NCBI GenBank assembly: GCA_020441905.1
Contig: JAGRLG010000040.1
Span: forward strand, 33,128 to 97,127
Direction: 5' to 3'
From: Rhodobiaceae bacterium
Lineage (GTDB): Bacteria > Pseudomonadota > Alphaproteobacteria > Rhizobiales > NORP267
DNA length: 64,000 bases
The first letter of the stretch is position 1. The number at the start of each line of letters is the position of its first letter. A program made the translations under genes and the position numbers. The notes under the pieces were generated by a model. That model saw only the letters and a list, made by a program, of their open reading frames with translations, searched no databases and was not told the origin of the DNA. Below, one piece after another: positions 23,984-34,200 of the stretch.

Positions 23984-24550
23984 ATGCAAACCAGAATCCG
24001 TGAACTCCGTAAGCGCCGCGGCATGACGCTGCAGCAGGTTGCCGACATCGTGCGCACGACGCCGCAGACGGTCCAGCGCCTGGAAACCGCCAATATGACG
24101 GTTTCGATGGACTGGCTGAGGCGCCTGGCGAGCGCCTTCGGGGTACCGCCGGCCACGCTCATCGCCGACGACGCGAACCGTGCGATTCCGCTGCTTGGCA
24201 GGATCGGGCGCGAGGGGGCAGGAACCTGCACCCGCGATATGGCGAAGAATGACCTCATGACCTTCGATATCGCCGCCGAAGACCCGGTGGCAGTACAGTT
24301 GGAGGCCGATATCGGAGACTATGCCGCCGGCTCGTATCTGATAGGAAACCGGTTGTTCGGCGCGGACATCGTCAATGCCCACGGCGCCGATTGCATCGTC
24401 ATGACAAGAAACGGGCGAATCCTGCTGCGCCGCCTGTTGTGGCGCGATGGCGGCATTTCCCTTGTTCCGCTCGCCCCTTCAGGCGATGTCCGGTTCGACG
24501 CCGAGATCGAATGGGCGGCGCGGGTCATCATCCAGCTGCGCTATTTCTAG
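23984..24550 (+). CDS. XRE-family transcriptional regulator
   Basis: The 188-aa product has an N-terminal Cro/cI-type HTH: RIRELRKRRGMTLQQVADIVRTTPQTVQRLETANMTVSMDWLRRLASAFGV (residues 4-55). The remaining 130 residues are strand-rich and end in RVIIQLRYF. The layout resembles an XRE/LexA-like (S24) regulator, but I cannot identify the Ser/Lys dyad. It is divergent from the DnaA-like gene and may share its control region. The ligand is unknown. Confidence 0.85.
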   Translation: MQTRIRELRKRRGMTLQQVADIVRTTPQTVQRLETANMTVSMDWLRRLASAFGVPPATLIADDANRAIPLLGRIGREGAGTCTRDMAKNDLMTFDIAAEDPVAVQLEADIGDYAAGSYLIGNRLFGADIVNAHGADCIVMTRNGRILLRRLLWRDGGISLVPLAPSGDVRFDAEIEWAARVIIQLRYF

Positions 24551-24609
24551 CGTCCCGAACCGGGTCCGCCGCGCCATCTCGATGACAAAACTAATCCCCG
24601 CCGCGCCAG

Positions 24610-25188
24610 ATGCCGCCATCCTTTGCGTTCCAATGGATCGCATGGAGGACGGCAGTGCAACGGCAAAGACTGGAATGGCTCGCGGCACCGCGCAGCGGCG
24701 CCGGCCGCCGAAGCCAGGCGAACCGGCTTTTTTGTCTTGGCGATGACTATCCCGGGGCGGCGCAGGCAAGCGGACTAGCGGCCCTCGCGCGGATCAACCG
24801 GGATCTGCGCGACGAACGCCGCCTGGGCAGGGCCGGCCACTGGCGCTACGATCTGGAGCGGCACATTGCGCTGGCCCAGGCGCAAACGCGCATGGTGCGG
24901 CTGCTCAAGAGCCGCACCATGGACCACTTTACAGGAAAAACAAAGGCTTACGGATGTGAAGTTACGGGTTTAACGCAACATGAAACCCGGAACCAACCGC
25001 CAGGCAGAACGACGCTCAGGCTTTGCGCCGGCGCTGCTGGCCCAGACCCATCTTCTTTGCCAGCGCCGAACGCGCCGCGGCATAGTTGGGGGCAACCATC
25101 GGATAGTCTGCGGGAAGGCCCCATTTCTCGCGATATTCTTCCGGCGACAAGTCGTAATGGGTGCGCAAATGGCGCTTCAACGACTTGA
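24610..25188 (+). CDS. Hypothetical protein, coding status uncertain
   Basis: The frame is open for 192 codons. Only its middle part (from [47 protein letters not shown], near residues 57-103) reads like a real basic helical protein. The tail overlaps the mucR gene on the other strand and loses protein-like composition, so the gene may have been truncated or lost its natural stop. No ribosome site is convincing. The stretch 24551-25015 holds no other candidate. Confidence 0.3.
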   Translation: MPPSFAFQWIAWRTAVQRQRLEWLAAPRSGAGRRSQANRLFCLGDDYPGAAQASGLAALARINRDLRDERRLGRAGHWRYDLERHIALAQAQTRMVRLLKSRTMDHFTGKTKAYGCEVTGLTQHETRNQPPGRTTLRLCAGAAGPDPSSLPAPNAPRHSWGQPSDSLREGPISRDILPATSRNGCANGASTT

Positions 25189-25438
25189 ATTTCTTGCCAT
25201 CCTCCAGACAGACAATGTGTTCCGGGGTGATGGATTTCTTCGGCGACACGGCAGGCTTCTGCGGTTCCAACTGCGCGCCCGGCTCGCCGCCAGATATTCT
25301 TGCAAGGGCAGCATGTACATCTGCGATCACCTGCGGAAGATCACCGACCGCGACGACATTGTTGCTGACATATGCCGATACAATATCGGCTGCCAGTTCA
25401 ATCAGTTCGCCCTGCATTGTCGATTCGGCCATATTCAT
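25016..25438 (-). CDS. MucR/Ros-family transcriptional regulator
   Basis: The 140-aa product is a zinc-finger regulator that silences many genes in alphaproteobacteria, including exopolysaccharide and virulence genes, by binding AT-rich DNA. The N-terminal half ([35 protein letters not shown]) mediates oligomerisation. The finger region [47 protein letters not shown] has the expected Cys and two His. The ATG at 25438 has AGAAGG upstream. Usual family length (about 140 aa). Confidence 0.93.
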   Translation of the reverse strand: MNMAESTMQGELIELAADIVSAYVSNNVVAVGDLPQVIADVHAALARISGGEPGAQLEPQKPAVSPKKSITPEHIVCLEDGKKFKSLKRHLRTHYDLSPEEYREKWGLPADYPMVAPNYAAARSALAKKMGLGQQRRRKA

Positions 25439-25739
25439 ATCGGTTAGCCCTTCTGCGTAAAAACGTACCTATTCATCCGAGAAGAAATCCGCTGCTGCCT
25501 CTAGCCGAACTTCCGCCTAACGCAACGAAATTTTCCAAACGCTGTCAGACTTTCATATAGAGTATTATTTGATACTATTCAATATCGTCTTTTAGACTAA
25601 ATACTGGCCGTCATACCATAAAATGGGATTTTGTTTAGTTTTCCCGACACAACTAACGTAACGTAATGCGCTTTGTGAGAAATATGATGGGGGCAGGCCG
25701 CTACTTTACTGTAAGTAAATTTACCCCGTTTTGAAAATT
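25439..25739. other. AT-rich intergenic region upstream of mucR
   Basis: About 300 bases with low GC, especially 25550-25740. It must carry the mucR promoter; an imperfect inverted repeat AGTAT...ATACT lies near 25560. The right side is the end of the antiporter operon. MucR proteins bind AT-rich DNA and often repress themselves, which would fit. No gene is seen. Confidence 0.5.
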
Positions 25740-27428
25740 TCAGACATAGTAGGCGACAAGATATATCGCGAGAAGAACTGTCGCCCAGAACGCCATGCTT
25801 CCCGTCGGCCAGGTGCGGGCCAATATTCCCTGCGGGCCATGATGCTTGTGAATCTGGCCCAGGAACCGCTCGATGCCCTTCTCGGCGCGAGCGAGGGCGG
25901 CCCAGCGAACCCTCCCCGATGCTCTGGCCACCCAGCGCGCCACCGCCGGCAGGGCCTTGCGATAGCTCCACTCGGCATCGATGTTCACCCCTGGCACTTC
26001 CGGCGGATAGAGCCGGGTTTGCATCAGCACCGCCACGCCAAGGCTGGCAAACAGCAGCAGCTGCACCTGGGTCAGGACGTGGTCGGAGGTATAGGGCGCA
26101 TAATCCACCGGGAACGGCAGCAGGGAGTAGAGCACCCAGGGATAGGTGCCGTTGAAGATACAGACCACGGCGGCGATGCCCATGGCGATGAGCATGTTTT
26201 TCGGCGCCTCGGGGACGCGATGGCCTGCATCGTGGGCAAAAAAGGCAAAGAATGGAATCTTGATGCCGGCGTGTTCGAGGACACCGGCTGAGGCGAACAG
26301 CAGCGCCAGCCAGATGATCGGGTGGCCATCCTCCAGCGCCGCCACCATGACCATGGACTTCGACACGAAACCTGAAAACAGCGGGAAGGCGGAAATCGAG
26401 GCGGCGCCGACGATGCAGAATCCCGTCGTCCACGGCATCGACTTGTAGAGGCCGCCGAGTTCCGAAGCCTTGGTGGTACCGGTGCGCAGCATGACCGCGC
26501 CCATGGACATGAACAGCAAGCCCTTGAAGATGACGTCGTTGAAAGCATGGCTGACGGCGCCATTGACGGCGAGCGCGCTGCCCAGACCGATGCCGCAGAC
26601 CATGAATCCGATCTGGTTGATCATGGAATAGGACAAGACCCGGCGCAGATCGTTCTCGATGACGGCGAAGAAGATCGGAAACATGGTCATCGCGGCGCCG
26701 ATATAGATCAGGATCTCCGTACCGGCGAAGCTGCGCGCAAGGGCATAGACCGCCACCTTGGTGGTGAAGGCGGACAGGAAAACGGCGCCGGTCGGGGTCG
26801 ATTGCGGATAGGCGTCGGTGAGCCAGTTGTGCAGCAGCGGGAAGCCGCATTTGATGCCGATGGCGAGGAAGATCAGCCAGGGGCCGAGGCCGTCGAGCGC
26901 CATCTTGCCGAAAGCGATCGAGCCGGTCTGATGGGCATAGACCAGGACACCGGCAAGAAGGACGACGCCGGACAGGATCTGGAACAGCAGGTAGCGCATG
27001 GTGGCGCCATAAGAGGTGGCGCTGCGCGCGGCCAGCACCAGGAAGGCGGAACTGACAGCCAGTATCTCCCAGAATACAAACAGCGAGAGGAGGTCGCCGG
27101 CAAAGACCGCGCCAAGCGCGCTGCCGGCATAGACCAGCCCCGAAACATTCTGCATGCGATCCTTGACGTGGAGCGAAAACAGAATGGCGAGGAAGGCGGC
27201 AAGGTGGAACAGAATGCCGAAAAGGAAACTCAGCTTGTCGACGCGAACGAGGGTCAGGGTGTAGTCGAACAGATGGATCTGGGCGGCATTGCCGTCCGCC
27301 AGCAAAAGCAGGTTGAGGCCGCCGAGCAGCGGCACCGCCAGCATGATGGCGGAGCGCAGGATGCCTCCGGTCACCAGCGCCAGCGCGGCGCCGAGGAAAA
27401 AGATCAGGAACGGGGCAATACTAGTCAT
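25740..27428 (-). CDS. Mrp/Mnh-type antiporter subunit D-like (third copy, last gene of operon)
   Basis: This 562-aa membrane protein has about 15 helices and the proton-channel family pattern: SLFVFWEILAVSSAFLVLAARS with a buried Glu, AIGIKCGFPLLHNWLTDAYPQSTPTGAVFLSAFTTKVAVYAL with paired Lys, and SYSMINQIGFMVCGIGLGS. It is homologous to MrpD and NuoM/N. It has a hydrophilic insert near residue 480-540 and an extra C-terminal helix. Its ATG at 27428 overlaps the stop of the 83-aa gene. Three such subunits in one operon are more than the two (A and D) of a standard Mrp complex. Confidence 0.88.
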   Translation of the reverse strand: MTSIAPFLIFFLGAALALVTGGILRSAIMLAVPLLGGLNLLLLADGNAAQIHLFDYTLTLVRVDKLSFLFGILFHLAAFLAILFSLHVKDRMQNVSGLVYAGSALGAVFAGDLLSLFVFWEILAVSSAFLVLAARSATSYGATMRYLLFQILSGVVLLAGVLVYAHQTGSIAFGKMALDGLGPWLIFLAIGIKCGFPLLHNWLTDAYPQSTPTGAVFLSAFTTKVAVYALARSFAGTEILIYIGAAMTMFPIFFAVIENDLRRVLSYSMINQIGFMVCGIGLGSALAVNGAVSHAFNDVIFKGLLFMSMGAVMLRTGTTKASELGGLYKSMPWTTGFCIVGAASISAFPLFSGFVSKSMVMVAALEDGHPIIWLALLFASAGVLEHAGIKIPFFAFFAHDAGHRVPEAPKNMLIAMGIAAVVCIFNGTYPWVLYSLLPFPVDYAPYTSDHVLTQVQLLLFASLGVAVLMQTRLYPPEVPGVNIDAEWSYRKALPAVARWVARASGRVRWAALARAEKGIERFLGQIHKHHGPQGILARTWPTGSMAFWATVLLAIYLVAYYV

Positions 27429-27672
27429 CGTAATAGTCTTCCTCGCGCCGCACGATCTTGCGCAGTTCCTTGGACACCAGCACCAGCACGACGATGCCAA
27501 TGAAGCCGTAGAGGCTGTAGAAGCTGAACAGGCCTTCCCACGGGTGAACGACGTGGCGGTGGACAACCAGTTCCGCAAGCACCGAAACGGCGCACAGCGC
27601 ATACAGGGCGTGGATGACCCGCCTTATATTCTTCGGGTCGTCGAACAGATGGCGTTTTCCAGGCTTTGCCAT
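27421..27672 (-). CDS. Small two-helix membrane protein of the antiporter operon
   Basis: The 83-aa protein has two predicted membrane helices (VIHALYALCAVSVLAELVV and LYGFIGIVVLVLVSKEL) with a charged C-terminus ending EEDYYDD. It lies between two MrpD-like genes, 12 nt after the first and overlapping the second. It is not one of the seven standard Mrp subunits. It may be an accessory subunit that holds the third antiporter module to the complex (inference). Confidence 0.8.
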   Translation of the reverse strand: MAKPGKRHLFDDPKNIRRVIHALYALCAVSVLAELVVHRHVVHPWEGLFSFYSLYGFIGIVVLVLVSKELRKIVRREEDYYDD

Positions 27673-27684
27673 GGCGTATTCGTC

Positions 27685-29144
<1,460 letters not shown>

Positions 29145-29148
<4 letters not shown>

Positions 29149-30623
29149 CTTCCCCCCGCAAGCAGCGCCTCGGCGGCCCGGCCGGCTATGTCGACGGTCA
29201 GCGAGGTATCAATTCCGAAATAGATGGTTGCGGCGACCAGCAGCCAGAGCGGTATCAACATGGAGGGCGGCGCCTCGCCGACCTTGGCGTTTTCCGCCGT
29301 CGGCTCGCGGAAATAGGCTGCTTCCACCACCCGGCCAATATAGACAACCGAGATCAGCGAACTGGCGACCAGGGCGAGGACCACCCACCACCAGCCTTTT
29401 TCCAGCGCCGCCAGCGCCAGATACCATTTGGATATGAAGCCGGCGGTGCCGGGCACGCCGATAATGGCCAGGCCGGCGGCGACGAATCCGGCCATGGTCA
29501 GCGGCATGCGCCGTCCGATGCCGGCAAAATTCTCAATACGGCCGTTTCCGGTGCGGTAGACGATGGCGCCGACCGCGACAAACAGCGCGCCCTTGATCAG
29601 CGCGTGGTTGAACAGATGGACGATACCGCCGGTGAGGCCGGTCATGCTGGCGATGCCGATGCCCAGCGTGATGTAGCCGATCTGGGCCACCGAGGAATAG
29701 GCCAGCATGCGTTTGATGTTGTCCTGAAACACCGCCACCGTGGAGGCGGCGAACATGGCCGCCAGCGACAGGATCAGCAGGATGTCCGAGATCGGCTGCA
29801 CCTGGAACACGAGGCCGATGCCGAAAACGAAATAGAAATAGCGCAGGATCAGGTAGACCGCGGTCTTGGTCGCCGTCGAGGCGAGAAAGGCGGTGGTGAA
29901 GGACGGCGCGTAGGCATAGGCGTTGGGCAGCCAGACATGGAGCGGAAAGAGCGCGAATTTCAGGCTGACGCCGACGGTGAGGAAGGCAATGGCGGCAAAG
30001 AGCGGGCGCGTCGCCGCGATGTCGCCGAGCCTTCCTGCCATGTCGACCATGTTGAGGGTTCCGGTCTGGACATAGAGCAGGCCGACGGCAATGACATAGA
30101 AGGTGGCGCCTATGGTGCCCATGATGAGGTACTGATAGGCCGCCAGCAGCGCCCGGCGGTCGCGGCCCATGGCAATCATGGCGTAGGACGACAGCGAGGA
30201 AATCTCGAGGAAGACGAAGGCGTTGAAGGCGTCTCCCGTGGAGGCGATGCCAAGCAGGCCGGCGAGGCAGAGCAGATACATGGAATAGAACCAGGCCTGC
30301 TTGTCGTCGTCGATCTCGCTCATCACGGAAAGGCGGGCGAAGGGCATCATGACGGCGGCCGGAACCGACACCAGAAGCAGCATGAATACGGACAGCATGT
30401 CGATGCGGTATTCGATGCCGATAGGCGGCGCCCAGCCACCCATCGCATATGAAATAGGGCCACTCGACAGCACCTGGATCAGCATGGTGAAGGCGATCAC
30501 CGGCATCGCCAGCGAGACGGCGAAGGCGATAGCCCATGCCGCCCAGCCGCGGCGGACGAGAGAGGCAAGCAAGGCCGCGAAAAGCGGCAATACAACCATT
30601 ATGGCGGGAAGGTGGGCGGTCAT
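29145..30623 (-). CDS. Mrp/Mnh-type antiporter subunit D
   Basis: The 492-aa product has about 14 helices and the MrpD pattern: FVFLEISSLSSYAMIAMGRD, GVSLKFALFPLHVWLPNAYAYAPSFTTAFLASTATKTAVYLILR and RMLAYSSVAQIGYITLGIGIAS. The Lys and Glu residues expected for proton transfer are present. It overlaps the C subunit gene upstream and the second D copy downstream, both as ATGA. Confidence 0.93.
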
Positions 30624-30985
30624 TCTTCGCTGATCATTTCAAAGATTTCGTCTTCCTCGATGGTGCCGAAAGCCTCGTTGATGCGGACCACAAGGGCCAG
30701 GCCAAGCGCCAGCGTGGCGACCCCGACGACGATGGCGGTCAGGATGAGGACATGGGGAAGGACATTGGAATAGACGGAAAAGCCCTCGCCGATGATCGGG
30801 GCCGTGCCGCCGAGGATCTTGCCCGGCGAGATGTAGAGCAGGTAGACGCTGGTCTGGAACAGCGACAGGCCGACCAGCTTCTTGATCATGTTGCCGCGCG
30901 CCACGACGATGTAGAGGCCGGACACCATGAGGAAGATGGTGATCCACTGGTTATAGTGCTGGATGACGTCTTGCAGCAGGTCCAT
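30620..30985 (-). CDS. Mrp/Mnh-type antiporter subunit C
   Basis: The 121-aa NuoK-like protein has three membrane helices: WITIFLMVSGLYIVVARGNMIKKLVGLSLFQTSVYLLYIS and VLPHVLILTAIVVGVATLALGLALVVRINE, with an acidic C-terminus ending FEMISEE. It closes the channel base as MrpC does. It is coupled to the B subunit gene (shared base) and to the D gene (ATGA). Confidence 0.93.
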   Translation of the reverse strand: MDLLQDVIQHYNQWITIFLMVSGLYIVVARGNMIKKLVGLSLFQTSVYLLYISPGKILGGTAPIIGEGFSVYSNVLPHVLILTAIVVGVATLALGLALVVRINEAFGTIEEDEIFEMISEE

Positions 30986-31401
30986 CAGCGCCCCCGTCCG
31001 GCAAAGGCGTAAAAGATCGCGATCATGGTGCCGGCGACGGTAATCAGCACGCCGAGCTCGACCAGCAGGATGCCCAGTTCCTGGGCATGGACCTGGTCAT
31101 GGCCGAGCGTCGAGTAATTGAGGTAGTTGCCGCCCTTGAGCAAGGCCGCGATGCCGGTCCCGGCGTAGATCATGACGCCCAGCGGGATCATGATTTCAAC
31201 CACCAGCGGAGGCACCACGCGCTGGGCTGCCGGCAGGCCGAAGATGATGGCATAGAGAATGATCATGGCGGCGGCGATGACGCCGGCCTGGAAGCCGCCG
31301 CCGGGGCCAAAATCGCCATGAAACTGCACATAGAGGCCGAACAGCAGGATGAAGGGCAGGAAGAGCTTGGCGCCAACGCGCGAAATAAGGTCGAATCTCA
31401 T
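30985..31401 (-). CDS. Mrp/Mnh-type antiporter subunit B (MnhB)
   Basis: The 138-aa protein has four membrane helices and the MnhB pattern FILLFGLYVQFHGDFGPGGGFQAGVIAAAMIILYAIIFG, with ELGILLVELGVLITVAGTMIAIFY near the end. The ATG at 31401 overlaps the preceding stop as ATGA. MrpB is essential for assembly of the antiporter. Confidence 0.93.
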   Translation of the reverse strand: MRFDLISRVGAKLFLPFILLFGLYVQFHGDFGPGGGFQAGVIAAAMIILYAIIFGLPAAQRVVPPLVVEIMIPLGVMIYAGTGIAALLKGGNYLNYSTLGHDQVHAQELGILLVELGVLITVAGTMIAIFYAFAGRGR

Positions 31402-31943
31402 GCCTTGCCGCCCTTGCCCGGCTTTCCCGCGCCTTTGCGCGCCCGGCGCCCCTTGAGCAGCATCAGGACCGCGATGCCGGCGCAGAAAATGACCGATGTT
31501 TCGCCCAGCGTGTCATAGCCGCGGTAGCTCGCCAGCACCGAGGTGACCACATTCGGCACGCCGGTTTCAGGGATCGAGTTCTGGAAATAATAAGGCGCGA
31601 CATGGGCATGGATCGGGGCATCGGCAATTCCGAAGGGCGGCAGGTCGAGGGTGCCATAGACCAGGACGGCGCCGGTGATGATGGCGACAAAGAGCGGCAG
31701 CACCGGGGTGTGAACGGGCCGCACTTCCTCGGTCTTGGTCAGATAGAGCGTGCCCAGCATGAGCACGGTCGAGATGCCGGCGCCGACGGAAGCCTCGGTC
31801 ATGGCGACATCGACGGCATCGAGCACGATCATCACGCTGGCCATGAGGAAGGAATAGGCGCCCCCCAAAATGACGACGGCGAAGAGATTGCGCAGCCGCA
31901 CCACGCCGATGGTTATGACGGCGAGCAGGGTCAGCAGCACCAT
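31398..31943 (-). CDS. DUF4040/MbhD-MbhE-like subunit (MrpA C-terminal equivalent)
   Basis: The 181-aa protein has about five membrane helices. The N-terminal part (LTLLAVITIGVVRLRNLFAVVILGGAYSFLMASVMIVLDAVDVAMTEASVGAGISTVLMLGTLYLTKTEE) is a DUF4040/MbhD domain, and the end (DTLGETSVIFCAGIAVLMLLKGR) matches MbhE. In standard Mrp these are the C-terminal domains of the long MrpA subunit; here they stand alone, and no MrpA N-terminal half precedes them. I use the ATG at 31943. Confidence 0.85.
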   Translation of the reverse strand: MVLLTLLAVITIGVVRLRNLFAVVILGGAYSFLMASVMIVLDAVDVAMTEASVGAGISTVLMLGTLYLTKTEEVRPVHTPVLPLFVAIITGAVLVYGTLDLPPFGIADAPIHAHVAPYYFQNSIPETGVPNVVTSVLASYRGYDTLGETSVIFCAGIAVLMLLKGRRARKGAGKPGKGGKA

Positions 31944-31957
31944 GTTGACGAGCGTTT

Positions 31958-32314
31958 CTATTTGCCGCCTCCCCTCTTTGCCGCCCTGGCGCCGTTCTTG
32001 CGCGTGCGGTCCTCGGCCAGTTGCGGTTTCAGGCCGGCGGTGAGCGCGGCCTGGGCCAGGGCATGGGTGGCAACCGGCCCGGTGAAGAACAGGATGCCGA
32101 GAATGACCGCCAGCTTGGCGGCATTGAGGGACCAGCCGGCGGCCAGCATCATGGCCAGCAGCAGCAGGCCGGCGCCAAGCGTTTCGGATACGCTGGCGGC
32201 ATGCATGCGGGTGAACAGGTCGGGCATGCGCACCAGGCCGATGGCGCCGACCAGATAGAAGAAACTGCCCAGCCCGAGCAGGATCCAGACCGCGATATCG
32301 TTCACAAGGGCCAT
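31958..32314 (-). CDS. Mrp/Mnh-type antiporter subunit G
   Basis: The 118-aa product has three membrane helices and the MrpG pattern ILLGLGSFFYLVGAIGLVRMPDLFTRMHAASVSETLGAGLLLLAMML, then AAKLAVILGILFFTGPVATHALAQAAL. A long basic tail ends GARAAKRGGGK. It overlaps the end of the F subunit gene by one base. Confidence 0.93.
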   Translation of the reverse strand: MALVNDIAVWILLGLGSFFYLVGAIGLVRMPDLFTRMHAASVSETLGAGLLLLAMMLAAGWSLNAAKLAVILGILFFTGPVATHALAQAALTAGLKPQLAEDRTRKNGARAAKRGGGK

Positions 32315-32592
32315 CAGTCTTTCGGCTCCTCTCCGGCATGGCTGAGGTCGCCATAGCGGAAGAATTTCAGCACCGCGAGCGTGCCGATGAGATTGAGCAG
32401 GGCATAGGTGATGCCGATATCGAGAAATTCCGGGCGGCCGGTCAGAAATCCGACCGTGGCGAGAAGCAGGATGGCGCCGGTGCCGATCGAATTGGCGCCC
32501 AGCACGCGGTCGAATACGGTCGGACCCTTGAGCGTGCGGATGGTCGCCAGGGCGAGGACGGCAAGAATGGCGACAGTGGCGGCGGCAAACAT
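32314..32592 (-). CDS. Mrp/Mnh-type antiporter subunit F
   Basis: The 92-aa product has three membrane helices and the MrpF pattern AILAVLALATIRTLKGPTVFDRVLGANSIGTGAILLLATVGFL and EFLDIGITYALLNLIGTLAVLKFFRYG. The Asp in the second segment is characteristic. It is coupled to the E subunit stop (TGATG) and to the G start. Confidence 0.93.
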   Translation of the reverse strand: MFAAATVAILAVLALATIRTLKGPTVFDRVLGANSIGTGAILLLATVGFLTGRPEFLDIGITYALLNLIGTLAVLKFFRYGDLSHAGEEPKD

Positions 32593-33065
32593 CAGCGCGC
32601 CCCCTCGAACCAGGTGACGCGGCGGTCCATGTCGCCATCCTCGAGAGAATCGGCTCCGGCTTTTTCCAGCGCGTGGACAATGATGTCGTCGCCATCGAGC
32701 TGGACCGAGATCGTGCCCGGCGTCAGGGTGATGGAATTGGCATAGGTGGCCCGTCCGCCGGTCGTCTTCTGGCTGCTGCGGACCCGCAGCAAGGTCGGGG
32801 AAATGGGCAACGCCGGATCGAGCACGATCCAGGTGACGCGCCAGGCGGACTTGGCAATCTCGAGCACCAGCCAGGGCCAGTAGATGACCGCCCGCGCCAG
32901 CAGGTGAATGGGATGGCCCTCGGAATCGGCAATGCCCATGCGCTGGGCCAGCAATACGGTCCCGGCGGCGGAGACAACACCGAGCGTGATCAGCATCCCG
33001 GTATAGTGGCCCGACATCAGCAGCCAGAAACAGGTGAGCACAATCCACAGGCTGACAAGGCGCAT
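32592..33065 (-). CDS. Mrp/Mnh-type antiporter subunit E (first gene of operon)
   Basis: The 157-aa protein starts MRLVSLWIVLTCFWLLMSGHYTGMLITLGVVSA (two helices) and then has a soluble domain with RAVIYWPWLVLEIAKSAWRVTWIVLDPALPISPTLLRVRSS and DDIIVHALEK, as in MrpE. It is the first of ten genes. The divergent MaoC gene begins 208 nt away, so both promoters lie in between. Confidence 0.9.
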   Translation of the reverse strand: MRLVSLWIVLTCFWLLMSGHYTGMLITLGVVSAAGTVLLAQRMGIADSEGHPIHLLARAVIYWPWLVLEIAKSAWRVTWIVLDPALPISPTLLRVRSSQKTTGGRATYANSITLTPGTISVQLDGDDIIVHALEKAGADSLEDGDMDRRVTWFEGAR

Positions 33066-33272
33066 GTGGTGCCGATCTCCCTTATTTATTCCCCGCCCCG
33101 TTGCCCCCCGGCAATCGGGCCGCGCCTCGAATCGCAACTGATTCGCAGCGCCGAATTGTTGTCTTAACCGATAAGCCATTCAAGCGCAGGCTTGCAATCG
33201 CCTTTGAAATGTTTTTCCTGACGGCCTAACGGCGCCCGCGAGGGACAGGGCGGGCGCGGCAAGGAGACAGAG

Positions 33273-33725
33273 ATGCGCGTATTTGAATCGCTTGACCAAA
33301 TGGCCGCCAGCGCCGGAACCGAGATCGGCGTCAGCCCATGGATCGATATCGACCAGGAACGGATCGATGCCTTTGCCGGCGCGACCGGCGACCATCAGTG
33401 GATCCATGTCGACCCGGCACGGTGCCAGCGGGAACTGGGTACCGGAACGATCGCCCATGGCTATCTGACGCTATCGCTGCTGGCGAGCATGTCGCAAGCC
33501 ACCTACCGCATCGAGGGCGTGAAGCGGGCCATCAATTACGGCTCCGACAAGGTGCGCTTTCTTGCCCCGGTGCCGGCGGGCTCGCGCGTTCGCGCGCGGC
33601 TGGACCTTGTCGAAGCCGACCGCCGGGACAACCTGCTGAAGATCCTCACGCGGGCCACAATGGAGATCGAGGGATCCGGCAAGCCGGCGCTGATCGCCGA
33701 AGTGCTGACGCTTTTCTACAATTAG
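33273..33725 (+). CDS. MaoC-family dehydratase
   Basis: The 150-aa hot-dog protein has the hydratase motif [20 protein letters not shown] (Asp/His dyad) and [14 protein letters not shown], typical of (R)-specific enoyl-CoA hydratases related to NodN. It would hydrate a trans-2-enoyl-CoA. It begins [15 protein letters not shown] with AAGGAGA upstream. It is divergent from the antiporter operon and upstream of msrB. Confidence 0.88.
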   Translation: MRVFESLDQMAASAGTEIGVSPWIDIDQERIDAFAGATGDHQWIHVDPARCQRELGTGTIAHGYLTLSLLASMSQATYRIEGVKRAINYGSDKVRFLAPVPAGSRVRARLDLVEADRRDNLLKILTRATMEIEGSGKPALIAEVLTLFYN

Positions 33726-33783
33726 GCCGGCACAAGCCTATATATTGCGATGTGCGGCTGGGACCGGGGGCGGGAGCAGGGCT

Positions 33784-34197
33784 GTGACCGACAAGATTTC
33801 CAAGAGCAAGGAAGAATGGCGCCGGGAACTTACCGCGGAACAATTTCACGTCACCCGCGAGGAGGGCACCGAGCGTCCGTTTTCAAATCCCCTGAACGAG
33901 GAAAAGCGCTCCGGCGGCTACAATTGCGTGTGTTGCGGGGCGCCGCTTTTCAACTCCGAGGCGAAATTCGATTCCGGCACGGGATGGCCCAGCTTTTATG
34001 CCCCGGCCAGCCCGCAGGCGGTCAGCGAACGCGAGGACAGGCGCCTGTTCCGCACCCGCACCGAGATCCGCTGCGCCCGATGCGACGCCCATCTCGGCCA
34101 TGTCTTTCCCGATGGCCCGGCGCCGACGGGACAACGCTATTGCATGAACGGCACGGCGCTGAAATTCGACCCTGGCAAGGGCGACAAATCGGACTGA
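33784..34197 (+). CDS. msrB: Peptide-methionine (R)-S-oxide reductase MsrB
   Basis: The 137-aa enzyme repairs methionine-R-sulfoxide in proteins. It has zinc-binding CVCCG and CARCD pairs, [17 protein letters not shown] and the catalytic Cys in [12 protein letters not shown] start at the GTG at 33784 with GGGAGC upstream; the frame before it does not look coding. It sits four bases before ptrB, so both are likely co-transcribed as part of protein maintenance. Confidence 0.95.
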   Translation: MTDKISKSKEEWRRELTAEQFHVTREEGTERPFSNPLNEEKRSGGYNCVCCGAPLFNSEAKFDSGTGWPSFYAPASPQAVSEREDRRLFRTRTEIRCARCDAHLGHVFPDGPAPTGQRYCMNGTALKFDPGKGDKSD

Positions 34198-34200
34198 GAA

